From Asterella californica (lineage: Eukaryota > Streptophyta > Marchantiopsida > Marchantiales > Aytoniaceae), in contig JAYKYS010000015.1 in assembly GCA_036924285.1 (NCBI GenBank), positions 4,030,001-4,094,000 of the forward strand: DNA of 64,000 bases, written 5' to 3'. The position numbers were made by a program, and so were the translations under genes. The notes beneath the pieces were generated by a model, which saw only the letters and a list, made by a program, of their open reading frames with translations, was not told where the DNA came from and ran no database searches. Positions 1 to 11,905 of this stretch are shown here, piece by piece. How positions within the stretch are numbered: position 1 is the first letter of the stretch; the number at the start of each line of letters is the position of its first letter.

Positions 1-1853
1 ATGTTTGAAACCCCTACTGTTCAATTCAAAAGTTCGTCCCTTCCTCTATCGCAAGAACCAACGAGTCACTAAAATTCGGTGTGTCAATCGATTGTATAAC
101 CGCCCACGGTTATTCAAATATTCCAATAAGATCCATTCGGGACCACGCTTTCGTTTCTCTGAGTCGTTTGATCGTCGCAACTCTGCTTGTAATAAGCCTT
201 TTATAACGAGGGATCTGGTGTCGATAGGAAATCATATTCGCGGATAAGATGGATCAGATATAAAGAACTACGTATTGTTCGAATGGCCGAAGTAAATTCT
301 AAACTCAGTCAACATTCACAATCGCATTTCTGTTCTGTTTCTCCTTTTCAACATTCCTGCTCTCGAGAATTGTAGATCTTTCTGTACGAAAATCTTTTTC
401 ATAGATTTCTGTTAGAAATATCGAAGTGAGGTTAATCATGTTAAATTTTCACTCCCTATATTTAGAGTATGGGTAACCTTGACCACAGTTTAACTGGTCA
501 CCACACTCATTTTCACTGTTCAGAACGAGCTCCTTTTTTAATAAAACCTAACGACTCTGGTATCAATAAACAAAACGTTTACAAGCTCTTCTTTCTGTAA
601 AAATTTCAAATAAAATAGACAAAAAGCCACACACTGATATGAAAATTATGCTCCGGTAGTACCTACGAGAGACGCTAACAACTCGTTGAAAAGATTCAAA
701 AGTATATTCCTTTCCAGTTCTTTCGCTACCCGTTACAATTTAACTATAACCAGTTGCGGTTTATGTCCAAAATGGGTTACAATCATCGACAGTAATCATG
801 TATTCCTAACATGATATCATGTGCGTGATGATTATGGACATTGATAAATACCAAACTGATGTTGTAAACCGGAACCACTAGTATTTACATGTAATCATAA
901 CCGTTCGCTTCGTAAATGGCCCTTGAGTTCCCTCAGGTCATGTGACAGGGTTTGAAGCATATGTTTTAGGTCCATTTGTTCTGGCTTTCAGGCTTACACT
1001 AGGCGGGAAATGTCAGTCAAGGGCTGGCCTCCCTTCCATTGAGGTAAGGGTAGTAACTAGTCCACCTACCTCTGGGGACATGTAAACTAAGCCAATGATA
1101 ACGTCTTGGTCTTGCTCCGAGGATTGATTGTGATGGGTCTTCAGATACTATTAGCTGGCGGGGAGCAATTATTCGCTCAAACACGCATTGCCATAAGAAT
1201 TGACATGATAAATTCCCCGGGTCTGTTGACTACGACGTGGGTCAACCGTTTGCACACATTCAGATTCACCATCTGTATTTGCTCATAAACACGGCGGCGT
1301 GTTATGGGGGGCAAAACTTACTCTGTGGGACGGATGTGACAGCCTGTCTCCCTGCACAGTCTGAAGTCCAAGAGAAAATCTGGACGAACATTCCTGAATC
1401 GATGAATCGAACGATCAGTTCTTTTACATTCTCATTTGGAAACGAACCCTGCCTAAGATCTGCGGACCTCAAATCCTGGATGGATGGTGGAAGTTTCCTG
1501 AAAAACAGAAACTACGGGCTACTGAGCTCCGAGGTGGATTGGACTTTTTAGTAAGCCTTTCACGTTATCACAGTCATCCCCATGACGGTTGTGACGTACA
1601 AGCTCTCTTGATAAGCTGCCACTTTCGACTCGCTACTGTCCTGTATATCTACTATCGGCGGTTTTACCGATGTGGTGAAAAGCTTGGTTTCCATTTAGGG
1701 GATTGCTACGGCAGTAGTGACGGATGTTGCCCACCCTTCGACATAAACTCAATAAACACACGACTCTCGTCTCACGACGCGAATGATCTGTAGGTTCGCT
1801 CAGTGAGACACCTTGATTTGATTGAGATTCAACTATTTTCGGACCTTAAGACC
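1..1853. other. Downstream of the SET gene; no gene recognised
   Basis: About 1.85 kb downstream of the stop codon of the minus-strand SET-domain gene. The open frames here are short (the longest about 100 codons) and overlap in several phases. I found no exon with a recognisable protein pattern and no splice-consistent chain. Part of the right end must be the 3' untranslated region of the SET gene, but I could not place a poly(A) signal with confidence. Confidence 0.5.
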
Positions 1854-4800
1854 TTATGTGAGAACGGTCGAAGGGGAACAATGATTTCTCAACCAAGCAA
1901 TGGCAGACCTTAACACGCGTATTTCACCGCTAACCACAGCACCCGCCATCTGTACGTGCACCGTTACTGGACTCGTAGACCCTGGATTCGTCCCTCTGCA
2001 TGTTTCAACCAAGCGCAAGGTCTGCAGAAACACAAGAACGAGTCCTTTAAGCACTTCAAACCTACTCCCGCATGATGGCCAAAAAGTATCTATTACCCAG
2101 TGGAGAGTGAATATAAGCTGGATTAGCAGCGCCATGCAGGAACTAACCCGAGAATCTAAAACCCAGAGAGGTATATCGCAACTAAAGAATGTAATGAATA
2201 TGGGCTAAAATGATCAATCTTTTAGCCATAGACTGTGCAAGGGTTCAGGACGTAAATGTACAAGAACCACCTTTCTAGAATCGGGACCCCTGGGAAGATA
2301 AAGTAAATATACTTAATTTGCTCACACAAGGCTACTGAATACAGATCAGGCAAAAGACTCTTCCTCGGATAGGAATGATGCAAACAATTTGACTTCCAAT
2401 TCACTGAGAAAGGGATGATCTAACTCAAAAGATCCAAGGTCCACGATCAGGGAAGGAGAGATTGTAAAGGGATCGAGGACTGACCAGTAGTGCACTATGC
2501 CGTTGCTGCATCATACTCTCCAAACGAGCTAGCAGGAGGCTCATAGCCTGAGCTTCTCTGTCTTTATCTTTCAACGGTCGTCGAGCCAGTCGCCCATCAT
2601 GCTTGGCCGCTTCAGCTGCCATGTCGTTCAACTCTGCAGCATGTAGCCAGGAGATGGTGAGGACCTCTTTCAACCAATCTTTCCCAAGCCGCCATCCAAT
2701 TTATAACATAGTTCCTTATATGGAGTACACTACGAAACTAGGTTAATCACAAAAGCTGTGCCAGGTATGAACCGACCTTGCGCATTGTCCACACACATAA
2801 CACGAGCAAAGGCCCGAAGTGCATGCGGTATTCCTTTCCCACGACCTATAGCAGATTTTACAAACCTGCAATACGAGTTCATGCTTGTCACTTCAACAGA
2901 ATACGGTACTTTCAAGTCACCCAGCAGTTCAGAAGAACTACTTTCAAAACGCTTCCTGTTGCAGTTTGCCACATGCCAGTAGGCTCAGCTTGTCAGATAT
3001 CAAGCCGGGGAGGGTAATCAAGAGAGGGTACCTGATGTTGAAACCGGATCCACCACTGTCAGATCCGTCAGCATGTAGAAATGTGGGCATGTCGTGAGCG
3101 TGCAGGACCTGTAACTTCAGCTTTCTAAGTTCATCTCGGCGTGATATTCCCATCCACACTTCCACCTAAAGTCATGAAATAATGTGAGAACTAAGTGATT
3201 TATCCTATGGTCCCAAGAATCTCTCCTTCTCAGGGAACAATAATAAATTACAGCATACAAAACAGATGGAGAGAGTATTGCAAACATAGGAACTAGTGTA
3301 TCAAGCTGTACAGGTAATCGAGAACCACTCAAGTTTCCGAGAGGAATAGAGTGGACAGGGACCTGATCGTGAGGATTTTCGGGAAGAGTAAAACCGAAGT
3401 CTAGCGCTAGTATACTGTTGGGTAGGCGTCCGTAGCTCAAAACAACCTGCATAAAACAAAAATTCAAGATCACTGATCTGGAGGAGAAAAACCTGACCTC
3501 CATGCATGTGTATGAGAAGCCACCACATACGCCGGCAACCACACGAACGAGAGAAACGGCAGACCTAACACACAAAAAGACGAAGGAAGCGAGACAGTCA
3601 CTCAATCTAGGCTGCTTCCGTGCATTGAATTTACACCAGGAGGTAAACGAGGGAGGAATATGTAAAGAAAAGCAAACCTGAGATCCGACAGAGTAATCAC
3701 GGTCAGCAATAACCTGTTTACATAACAGAAACGGCAGAGATTAGAAACTTCAATGGGTGCATCCCGGTTGTGAATCAGCAAGACCCTGCCCAATGCATGA
3801 TACTTATCAACATGTACGGTACTTTCATTTCTTAGAGATCCTACAATGTGCTTCTGAGAGCAACAACCCAAACGTAGTGAGCCGCACCTCTGCGTAGCCT
3901 TGCTCTTCGTCATATGACAACAGTGCCTGACAGTAAGATTCGTGGTTGAAAAAGTCCACGAATGGTACCTGTTGAAGTTACCATCAATCAGGGTTAAGCA
4001 TGACATTTCCTTCTCTCACTTCGTTACGGGATTTCCTTCTCTCACTTGTCAATCATGTTTATATATCCTACGAAAATTTATAGCCAGTCCTCGCTCTTTA
4101 CGATGCAGATACCTACAAATTGATACTCTTGAAACTTCATATGAGTGTCAAGTAATCCGTAGATAAACGCAAGGAGTACCTTACCAGAGCAAGTGTTTGA
4201 AGCGCCTCAATGCCCCAAGCACGTGAACAGACTGTATTAGCAGGGAACACTACGATTTAGCCAAGGTTCAGAGAATGTACACAAGTACAAATAGCTCAAG
4301 ACATGAATGCTCAGATGAGTACTGGATGAGATGTAGTCACGGTAACCAGCTCCAGAGCAAGGCCCATACTGCTAAGCCTGGACGATCAGGATCAAGGGAC
4401 CCACCGGTGGCATACGCATGTTTGAAGTCTGTTTGTGCGATGCGTTCTCCGAATATGTGAGCGCATTTCTGCAAAGCCTGGTAATTCCGACGACGGGGTA
4501 GCATGAAACACTCAGTCAGCGTGGAACTTCAAAAGGTGGAAGCGACCAGTGCCACAATCAGAACTTGGAAAATGTCCAAAAGGGAGAAGAGAGGATCATG
4601 GGGGCGAGAAAAGTCAGTACTGTTGCAGGAAAAAAACGAAACGGCGTAGAAGACTGCCATATTATCAGCTTTCAGTTTTGCAAACAATGATCTGGATAAG
4701 ATGCAGCATTTCCCTCTTTCAGATAAGCCTACATATAACCCAATTAGGGCCCTGGTACTTGAAGCAACCTGAGTCGTCCAGCCGTGAAAATGGGATGTCA

Positions 4801-6594
4801 AGTTGATCGAGATTACCGGTTGGACAGCAGCGAACTCCGCCCCAATAATTGCTTTTCTTTGCACAGTCTCCCGGTGTAAGGAACTATGTCGAACGAGCTC
4901 AAGCTCTTCCTTCTTCCAAAAGACCTAAATTGTACAACAAAAATGTCATTGGAGATGAACTGGTTAGCCTCATGTTCAAGTCGGATAGGGCCGCAGAAGC
5001 AAATATACAAGTCTTCAAGGCCATCAAAGCTGGAAGCAATTTCAAGCAGACCAAGTTGTTTTAAGGGTATCTGATACGGCAAGCGGATTAAGTGCGTAAA
5101 TGCGTCATAACATCTGTTCAATCTGAATTAGACAGGAAATCTTCTGTAGCTGGTCTGGTGAAAGTCGTTCGAAAAGGTCAAGAGATTTGCTGCTGCATAC
5201 CGTACTGTGAATAGTTCCTAAAGGAGGTAGGCAGCTGATGTAAGGCGACCAAGTTGAAACCTACATCAGACCACGCAACGTGAGTGACATAAGAAAGGTA
5301 GCCATCATTCTTTGCGCGCAAAGATGTGTTCTGGTAAAACATCGAGATATAGGGAGGGACACCGTGAGCCGCGTCCATTTTCATCCCTCCTCTTCTCTAT
5401 GACCCGTCTGCGTTACAAGAGGAACAACAATAGGCAGCTGGCAACAACTCACAACGAAAGGTGACAAAGAATCCTGACTTCTGATTCCTCGTTGGACACG
5501 ATAAGTTCAAAGAGATCCCACACCTGGCCCTTATGCTGCTCGGCAAGCAAGAAGAGCGCAAGACGAGCCCACTCACTAACATCTTGAGGCAGCAGCTTCG
5601 TGACCTCCATCGGAAGCTTGTCTGGAGTAATTAACTACATGAACAAGTGTCGAAGAAAGAAAATTCAGTGAACATAGGTCTTTGGTCTTCTGAACCGTTC
5701 CAGACCGGCAGCAAAATACTCGACAAGTATGCAATCCAGGGCACATTATCCACTGATGAGTATATTCCAGACGTTTGAAACTGACTGAGCATTAAAACCA
5801 CCGAAACCCGTCAAAAACCTTTTGCAGTCATCTCATTAATATGAAGCTCACATCTGTGGGGAAATGGACCAGGGATCTGAGGTGAAATCGTCCAACGTAA
5901 TTCTTTCATGAAACTGGATGAACTGTGAAACGTAAGTAACAAAGTTCAGCATCCAACATAACCCAACTGAAAAGCATTTCTTGCTCTCAACTCGCAGAGG
6001 TCGTTCTGTCTGTTTAGGAAGAAGTTTTTCTTCAAACGAGTGGGTTGTATGGTATTATGTCTTTTAGGTGCTGTTTAATTACCTAAATCATATATTCCTG
6101 TGACTATAGACTTCAATTTCGTTCCAACTGGGCGATTTGAAATCTATATGCAATAGGAACCACCAAGAGTGCGGTATAGATTAGCGTGGTAAGTTGGATC
6201 GTCAGCTCCGCCAAGCAAATCGAGCCTTTCAGTGACTAGACGTGCGACACACATCGTACACCGAACATACCAAATCTCGTGAGACACGAAGGACCCGCTC
6301 TCCAGCTTGAATAGGACGGGTAGCAAACAGTGCCCTGCAGTAAAAGATGGGAAATGCGAACGATCATTAATTCAGCAGCAATTGTGGAGTCCAGAAGGTA
6401 CCAGCTTCACAATGTAGAACCAAACATGGAGCCATGCACTTTCTTGATCGTCTTACTATAAGTCGAGTTGACATGATTCGGTACCTGCCGTGTGCGGAGA
6501 TTCCCACGGTTGTGCTTAAGCAAGCATCTCGCTGTCCACGCTCCTTCAGCCAATCAAGGAACTCAACCTGCTCCTTGTAGCTCACAGGCTGAAC
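1854..6594 (-). CDS. SET-domain protein, Rubisco LSMT-like lysine methyltransferase (multi-exon, 5' end unresolved)
   Basis: Likely transfers methyl groups from S-adenosylmethionine to protein lysines; plant members are often chloroplast-targeted. Thirteen exons join in frame with GT-AG borders: 6485-6594, 6271-6334, 5524-5634, 4817-4924, 4405-4477, 4185-4231, 3888-3968, 3678-3713, 3363-3446, 3032-3165, 2777-2865, 2485-2633 and 1854-2021 (stop TAA), 418 codons in all. The SET core is visible: HGRALFATRPIQAGERVLRV across the first two exons, CSRAWGIEALQTL, then VPFVDFFNHE (the N-H motif) and LSYGRLPNS/LALDFGF. The last exons form the helical LSMT substrate-binding domain (GIPHALRAFARVM, ending SGEIRVLRSAIAWLRNHC). 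One phase-0 exon that should carry the W-x-P-Y-I-x-x-L-P segment is not resolved; the best candidate lies at 5245-5395. N-terminal and transit-peptide exons lie upstream and are not assigned. The family call is secure; the substrate is unknown. Confidence 0.85.
5245..5395 (-). other. Candidate missing exon of the SET gene
   Basis: Between the exon ending at 5524 and the one starting at 4924 the family needs about 20 residues around P-Y-I-S. One minus-strand frame here reads VPPYISMFYQ followed by an open stretch ending at a possible phase-0 donor (GAT|GTAGGT, near 5247). The tryptophan normally found just before P-Y-I is missing and the segment would be longer than usual, so the exon borders are uncertain, or the exon has decayed. 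Confidence 0.35.
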
Positions 6595-6747
6595 CTGCAC
6601 ATTAGGGGGTGGCTTGTTGAGTCTAATACGCTGATCGAATTTAGTCCTGAACCCGACCACGAGTACAGGGGTGACACCTGACAATCATTCCTTTCCGAAG
6701 CTGACATTCCACACCGTAGAAAGGATGACTAAAATCTCACAGCCAAA

Positions 6748-6784
6748 ATGCTCACAGCACATCAAAAAGATGTGCTGTGAGCAT
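6748..6784. repeat. Perfect 16-bp hairpin with AAAAA loop
   Basis: ATGCTCACAGCACATC at 6748-6763 is followed by AAAAA and its exact reverse complement at 6769-6784. It lies just upstream of the first resolved exon of the SET gene, probably in an intron or 5' region. The stem is shorter than a plant miRNA precursor, and no function is visible. Confidence 0.8.
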
Positions 6785-8149
6785 CACTCTCTAGCACCTT
6801 CCTGCTAAAAAGAAAATGAAGAATGCCGGACTTCAAGGGAAACGTTCTTCGACAGCATGTTAACGAATGCAATCAATACAGATTCGTGGTAACTGCTACA
6901 TCGCCATCAGCTTTACCGATTCGGCTAACCAAATAAAAGACATACTATCAGCAATAAGAATTTCACGCACACACCTGCACCACAGGCCCGGCGATTCGCG
7001 TGCGAACATTCGAGCACACGGCAGTTGGATGCGGCAAGCATATCATGCTCCGCCGTGCTCTGCTCAAGGTCCCCCACATTGTTTCCTTCGTTTCTTTTTT
7101 GCGAGATTTCAACTCTTTTTCAGCACCTCTTGAAACTTTCCCTGCACCGCCAGTATCCTCCGCGCCATTACTGGTACCCTGCATTCCGAGCTCGACCCTT
7201 ACTAACTAGTTCGATTCGAGTCTATCCATAATCCTGTTACCAGAATGTTGACCGTGGTTCCCTGCTTTTGCAGTTGCAGATAAGTTATTCTGAGAATCAC
7301 GTGAACGAGTCCAAAGGCTGCTTATCGAAAGTACTCCGCCTTCCAAGCCATCGGACTCTGAGTCCCTTTGAAACGTCCATTTCTCGCCCGAATCCGTTAA
7401 GATTCTGCGTCCTCGGCATTACTCGAGGCAGAGAAAGCTCGACACTGACTGCAGAATCGTTGACTTGAAACTAATGTGACGCGGGCGGCACATACAGGCT
7501 CATCGAAGGAGTGAGAATGAGTGTGGGAACATAAACATACACAATTTAGGCAGCTCAAATTCGATTCCACGCGTCATGCACGGGAAACGCCTTACTTGGA
7601 GGCTCTTCAAACTTTCCGCACCGAGAAACTAGCCGCACGTCGGGGATGTTCACAATCAACTAAACTCCCAGGTGGTTCTCAGATTCTTTTCTCGTCGCTC
7701 GCTGCCTTGAAGTAGTCTTCTGACTAACATGGCACAGAAGCAATAATAACAAGCATAATAGCACGCAGCAGCCTTTAACCCTGCTCTTGTCCCGCGCAGT
7801 TCAATGCACCGACTGACGTTCCGGTCCTCCCTTCCTCTATTTCTCTTTGTGCTCAGAATCTGCTGCGTCCGTCTCGTATCAATGCGTGTCCCCTAAACTT
7901 CAGAGAAACGAAGACCTGCTCCTTTCATGGTCAGGGAGCCCTCCCTTCCATGGAGCAACCTTGCGCAAACCAAACCGAACCGAGCCGAGTCGAGGCAGCC
8001 AGCCAGCTAGTCAACAATGGTCTAGTGCAGAAGAGCTGCCCCTCCTGCTGCTGCATGGTTAAAGCACTGCAACTCGTTTGCACCAGGCACGTGCAATCCA
8101 TCCGCCTCCGACCGACCATCATTGTCTGCTGCGCTGCTTTTAATACTTG

Positions 8150-8169
8150 CTCCTCCTCCTCCTCCTCCT
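8150..8169. repeat. (TCC)n microsatellite
   Basis: A run of TCC triplets in a C/T-rich stretch that continues to about 8300. It is compatible with a promoter or leader region of a plant gene, but no gene start could be fixed from it. Confidence 0.8.
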
Positions 8170-8316
8170 TCCCTCCCTCGGACTCCCTGCTCCTCGTCTC
8201 CGCTTCGTAGTTCGTACTCCGTCCCCTCCTCTCCCCTCACTTCTCCTTCTCCCGCTCCGACACACGCAGCGCTCCGCGCCCTACTTTAATCATCTCGCTC
8301 TCTTCTCGATCACATC

Positions 8317-8846
8317 ATGAAACTCTTTTCGTCTTGTCTGGACTCTGAACCTCGGCGCTGCTTCGCCTCGTCATTCTGCCTCATTTCGCTCTTTTCGCTC
8401 TTGCAGGTTTTCTCCAGGTCCAACCCACTCTTCATTTTCTTTCACTTCTTCCTCTGCCCGCGCCAACCAGGAGACCCGTGTTATTCGGAATGGACAAAAG
8501 CGTCTCTGCAAGTGGGTCAAAGACCGTCGATGGGGCCGATCGTGCGGCGTGAGGTCCGGGTCGGTGTCCATGTCGGGTTGGTAGGAGTGCCCGAATTAAT
8601 TTCACGAAATCTGCGGTGTCAGAGCCCGCTCGCTCAGAGCCTGTGCGCGGCCCCAATCCGTTTTGCTTTCCCTTCCTCTCCGGACCTGACGTTCGGGTCA
8701 CTCCCTTTACTCTGTTCGTCCATCTTTGTACCGCACCAAAGGTGGTGGTTACGCTCGCTCGCTTTCTATGTTTTCCCCGGACCCCAGCCACAGAACGGTA
8801 CAGTATCTTTTCCCCGTCTTGTCATTTGCGCCTGCAGAAATGGGCT
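8317..8846. other. GC-richer sequence without a recognised gene
   Basis: Compositionally close to the 8.0-8.3 kb stretch and unlike the AT-rich DNA that follows. A plus-strand frame of 194 codons starts at 8317, but it has no recognisable domain and overlaps an equally open minus-strand frame. I do not call a gene. Confidence 0.4.
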
Positions 8847-9070
8847 TGATCACACCCTTAATTTACTGTTGATGGTAAAACCAGTCGCTTTGTTATGTTA
8901 GTGACATGTGAGACTACACATATCATACTTTTGAGCATGTTTCGTCTGATATAATTTTTAATTATTAAAGATTTTAAATGGTATAGTTATTTCACGATCA
9001 AAAAATAGTGAAAAAATGAAAAACAAAATAAAGTGACTGGTTTTACTTTCTACAACCAAGAATGTGATCA
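8847..9070. mobile_element. MITE-like inverted-repeat element
   Basis: The left end (8847-8893) and right end (about 9024-9070) are inverted copies: TGATCACACCC and GTAAAACCAGTCGCTTT on the left pair with AAAGTGACTGGTTTTAC and GTGATCA on the right, with mismatches between. About 224 bp with an AT-rich centre. Further CTTGATCACACC-type motifs occur in inverted form at 9090-9102 and 9117-9130, so the true outer boundary may lie near 9130. No clear target duplication was found. Confidence 0.5.
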
Positions 9071-9130
9071 GTAATACATAGTTGATAGAGGTGTGATCAA
9101 GCTCAAGTACCCTACTAGGGGTGCGATCAA

Positions 9131-11905
9131 GCAATTTCTGTTGCGCCTGCTGTTACGTTTCTTCCCTCTCGTCTTTCTCCAGTCTTGCGTCAATCATCGT
9201 ACACCCGACATGCTATTACTGTTCCGATACGGAGACAACTGTTTGGTTGTTCAGACAATCTCTTCATCCTCAGTCCGTGTTGGTCCAACGTCGTTAGGCT
9301 CCTTTAGTTAGTTTAGTGACGCCTTACTACAGTACAGTAAGCGGCACTCCGGGAGGCCCCGGAATCCGGACTGGTTCTAGTCTGGGTTCACCTGACTACG
9401 ATCAAACCAGATGTAACGTCATGTCTGTACTTGCAAGAAAATTTCAACGTATTTCGTCCAATCCGTACACGGCTGTTATGGAATCGCAGTTAGAGAGTAT
9501 GTTTGGCAGACTGGAATGTTACAAGTATATCATGGCATCTCTTTCATGGCATTGAATAAGGTAGTTTGGACTCTGGGCTAAAGTATTCATTGTATTTATT
9601 TATTCTCTTATTTCACGAAATTAAGTTTTACTCGGTCTTACAGTTCTTGCGTTGGATCGGAACGGGATATGTATGTACCAGTTGCATTGAAGGAAAAGCT
9701 GCACTTTTGTTTCGGGACTCTTATCTCTGCGATTGCGTAAAAGTCGTGTTGTAGGTCACTATCAATCAGTCAACACTCGTTCTACCTACTCACTCTCAAA
9801 TGTCACATGTCTGGCAATTATCTTCTTACGGTAGTCCACATTTACTCTAAATTCTACTCTGTACTATCCACTTCCTTGACTGACTCTACCTGCGCTGCCA
9901 CGTCAGTTTCTATTCCCTGTTCTGACGTTACCTAAAATTCTGCTTTTTGTTCCATATTCTAGCAATGTGGTTTATTTCTTTTTATGAAATAAAAAAAAAT
10001 AAACATGGCAGTGAAATACCGTACTTAGAGGGCAGATTCGGCAGAAAATGACTACTATGAGGTCATGTATAAATTTTCGTAAAATTTTCGCTCCCTGACC
10101 ATAAAAGTTACGCGAGTACGATGTCGAAATCTCAAAACATAAGAAGTTGTTAAAATTCTAATAAACTCAATGAACAATGAATGAAATGCAGAAATATGAA
10201 CTTCCTCAAGGTTAAATAAATATGCATGTTCGGTGAACTTCTGGGGAATTTTGAACTTTTAATGATACAAGAAAAGATATATATGTTAGATAATAATTTT
10301 ATATTAAATATTTAAAATATTTTCGAATTATTATATGTTAGCAAAACTAACATGTCGTAAGAGCCAAACTTAACCCATAAGTGAGGGTCCAGACACGCCT
10401 TGGAGGATACAAGTGCGACAGTCTGTTCAGCCTAAATTATTAATTATACTGCCTCTGTATATTCTCCTCTTCTGAACTTTGGAAGAAGTGAATAATATGC
10501 AATATGCACGGGTGCTCACTCTGGATAGTGCTGGTAACCAGAAGGATAATAAGAAAGATTCTGAAGGAAAATCTCGGTATGATTATCAGATTTCTGAGTA
10601 ATACTTAGAGCTCGACTATATCTGCATTATTGCTACTGATTATCGAAGATTATAAAATGAAACTATAAAACCTTTGAAATTGATGCTATTTGCACAAAAT
10701 TTTCTATCTAAAATATTGTGGGTTGATCTCACCAATAGACCTGCATTTTTGTCCACGTGAGAAAGTAAAATGATAAGTGTCTTTGGTTTCTTTTTTTGAG
10801 TTTAAATTTTCTTTTAGTCTTCTCTTCGTTGTGGGGCTTTCTGCAAGGACAGCAACCATGTGCTGCTGCCCTTGCACAAGATGAGTCCCCACGACATGAA
10901 GATTCGACCTCACGCCGCCCGAGCTACAGACGGATGGGGTTGCCAACAAGCTATTGCTTGTTGGTGGTAAGTGGTGATAATTGCCCTTGGTGACTGTCAG
11001 TCATTTTCGTTAATGCACCTTCACATCTATGTATAATCTTATTTCTACATAAATGAAAACACATGCCTACTCTATTAAAGAAGAGCTTCCACCTAGTACC
11101 TTCATAACTTCTTAGTAGTTCTTTATAAGCTAAGGGGCAGCTTGTCTACCTTGACCCTAGCTTAGCACCTACCCAGCTTAACAAACTCCATGGTAACTTT
11201 ATTTACAACTACGTACAATGTGGAAGAAAGACCATTTTGTTATCATATTTCATTGTATAGACTATCCTGCAACACGACAACATTCATGTCGTTTTTTTGA
11301 TTCTTGAAGAGATAGATTTTGTACGCAAAACCGTCCTACCAACTGAAGCTGAATCTATGTTGTAGTGCAGGTTATCTCTTTATTAGGGGTGTCAAAGTTC
11401 AGTCGAAATATTCTTACATGACGGAAGGGAGAAAAGCTGGAGCTTTTGAACAGCTAACTTTATACTGAACTGCGGTTTGGTTTGGATCACCTTGATGTTT
11501 TGATAGTATAGTGTGTTTATTAATATTTATAATCCCAATCACCTAGAATCAATATTATAGATAGTAGATTTCTCTACTGCAAAAACAAACGGACAGAATG
11601 GATGAAAATTCAATAAAAAAAATGTCCACTGCATTTTCTTGCGCCTCGTGATGAACTTTAAAGTTAAAATAGAGTGTTTTATTTAAAACTGTATTCTTTG
11701 AGAAATTTATTTGTTTATAAATAAGATATATTAAATTATTAATTGTATGAAGAAAAATAGAGGTATTAAAAATACCTCTTAACTCATAGGTTTTATCAGC
11801 AAATAGTTGTCTCTCGAGTCAGACCTCTAGTACAAAAGTCGAGCTTGACCGTATCTCTCTTATCAATTCATGTAGTGATCATATCCTTGATTGACAACAA
11901 CTCGT
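9131..11905. other. AT-rich intergenic DNA; no gene recognised
   Basis: Short, overlapping open frames only. An island at 10.80-10.98 kb is less AT-rich but codes nothing recognisable. At 11150 and elsewhere the motif AGCTAAGGGGCAGCTT appears; it recurs in other repeat families of this window. A segment at 10.36-10.45 kb (AT-rich block, then a stretch with CAAGTGCGA) loosely resembles one at 17.95-18.06 kb, suggesting an old dispersed repeat. Confidence 0.4.

Larger units (their letters stand above)
6595..8316 (-). other. Upstream part of the SET gene: unresolved 5' exons, leader and promoter
   Basis: Sequence 5' of the first resolved exon. It should hold the transit-peptide exon or exons, the 5' UTR and the promoter. 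A minus-strand frame around 7330-7460 is open (it includes REMDVSKGLRVRWLGRRS) and could be a first coding exon, but I found no consistent splice join to 6594. The 8.1-8.3 kb part is pyrimidine-rich on the plus strand, as plant leader regions often are. Confidence 0.4.

Noticed and set aside
8317..8901. 194-codon plus-strand frame starting MKLFSSCLDSE
   Set aside because: No recognisable domain, an overlapping open frame on the other strand, and an end running into the MITE-like repeat.
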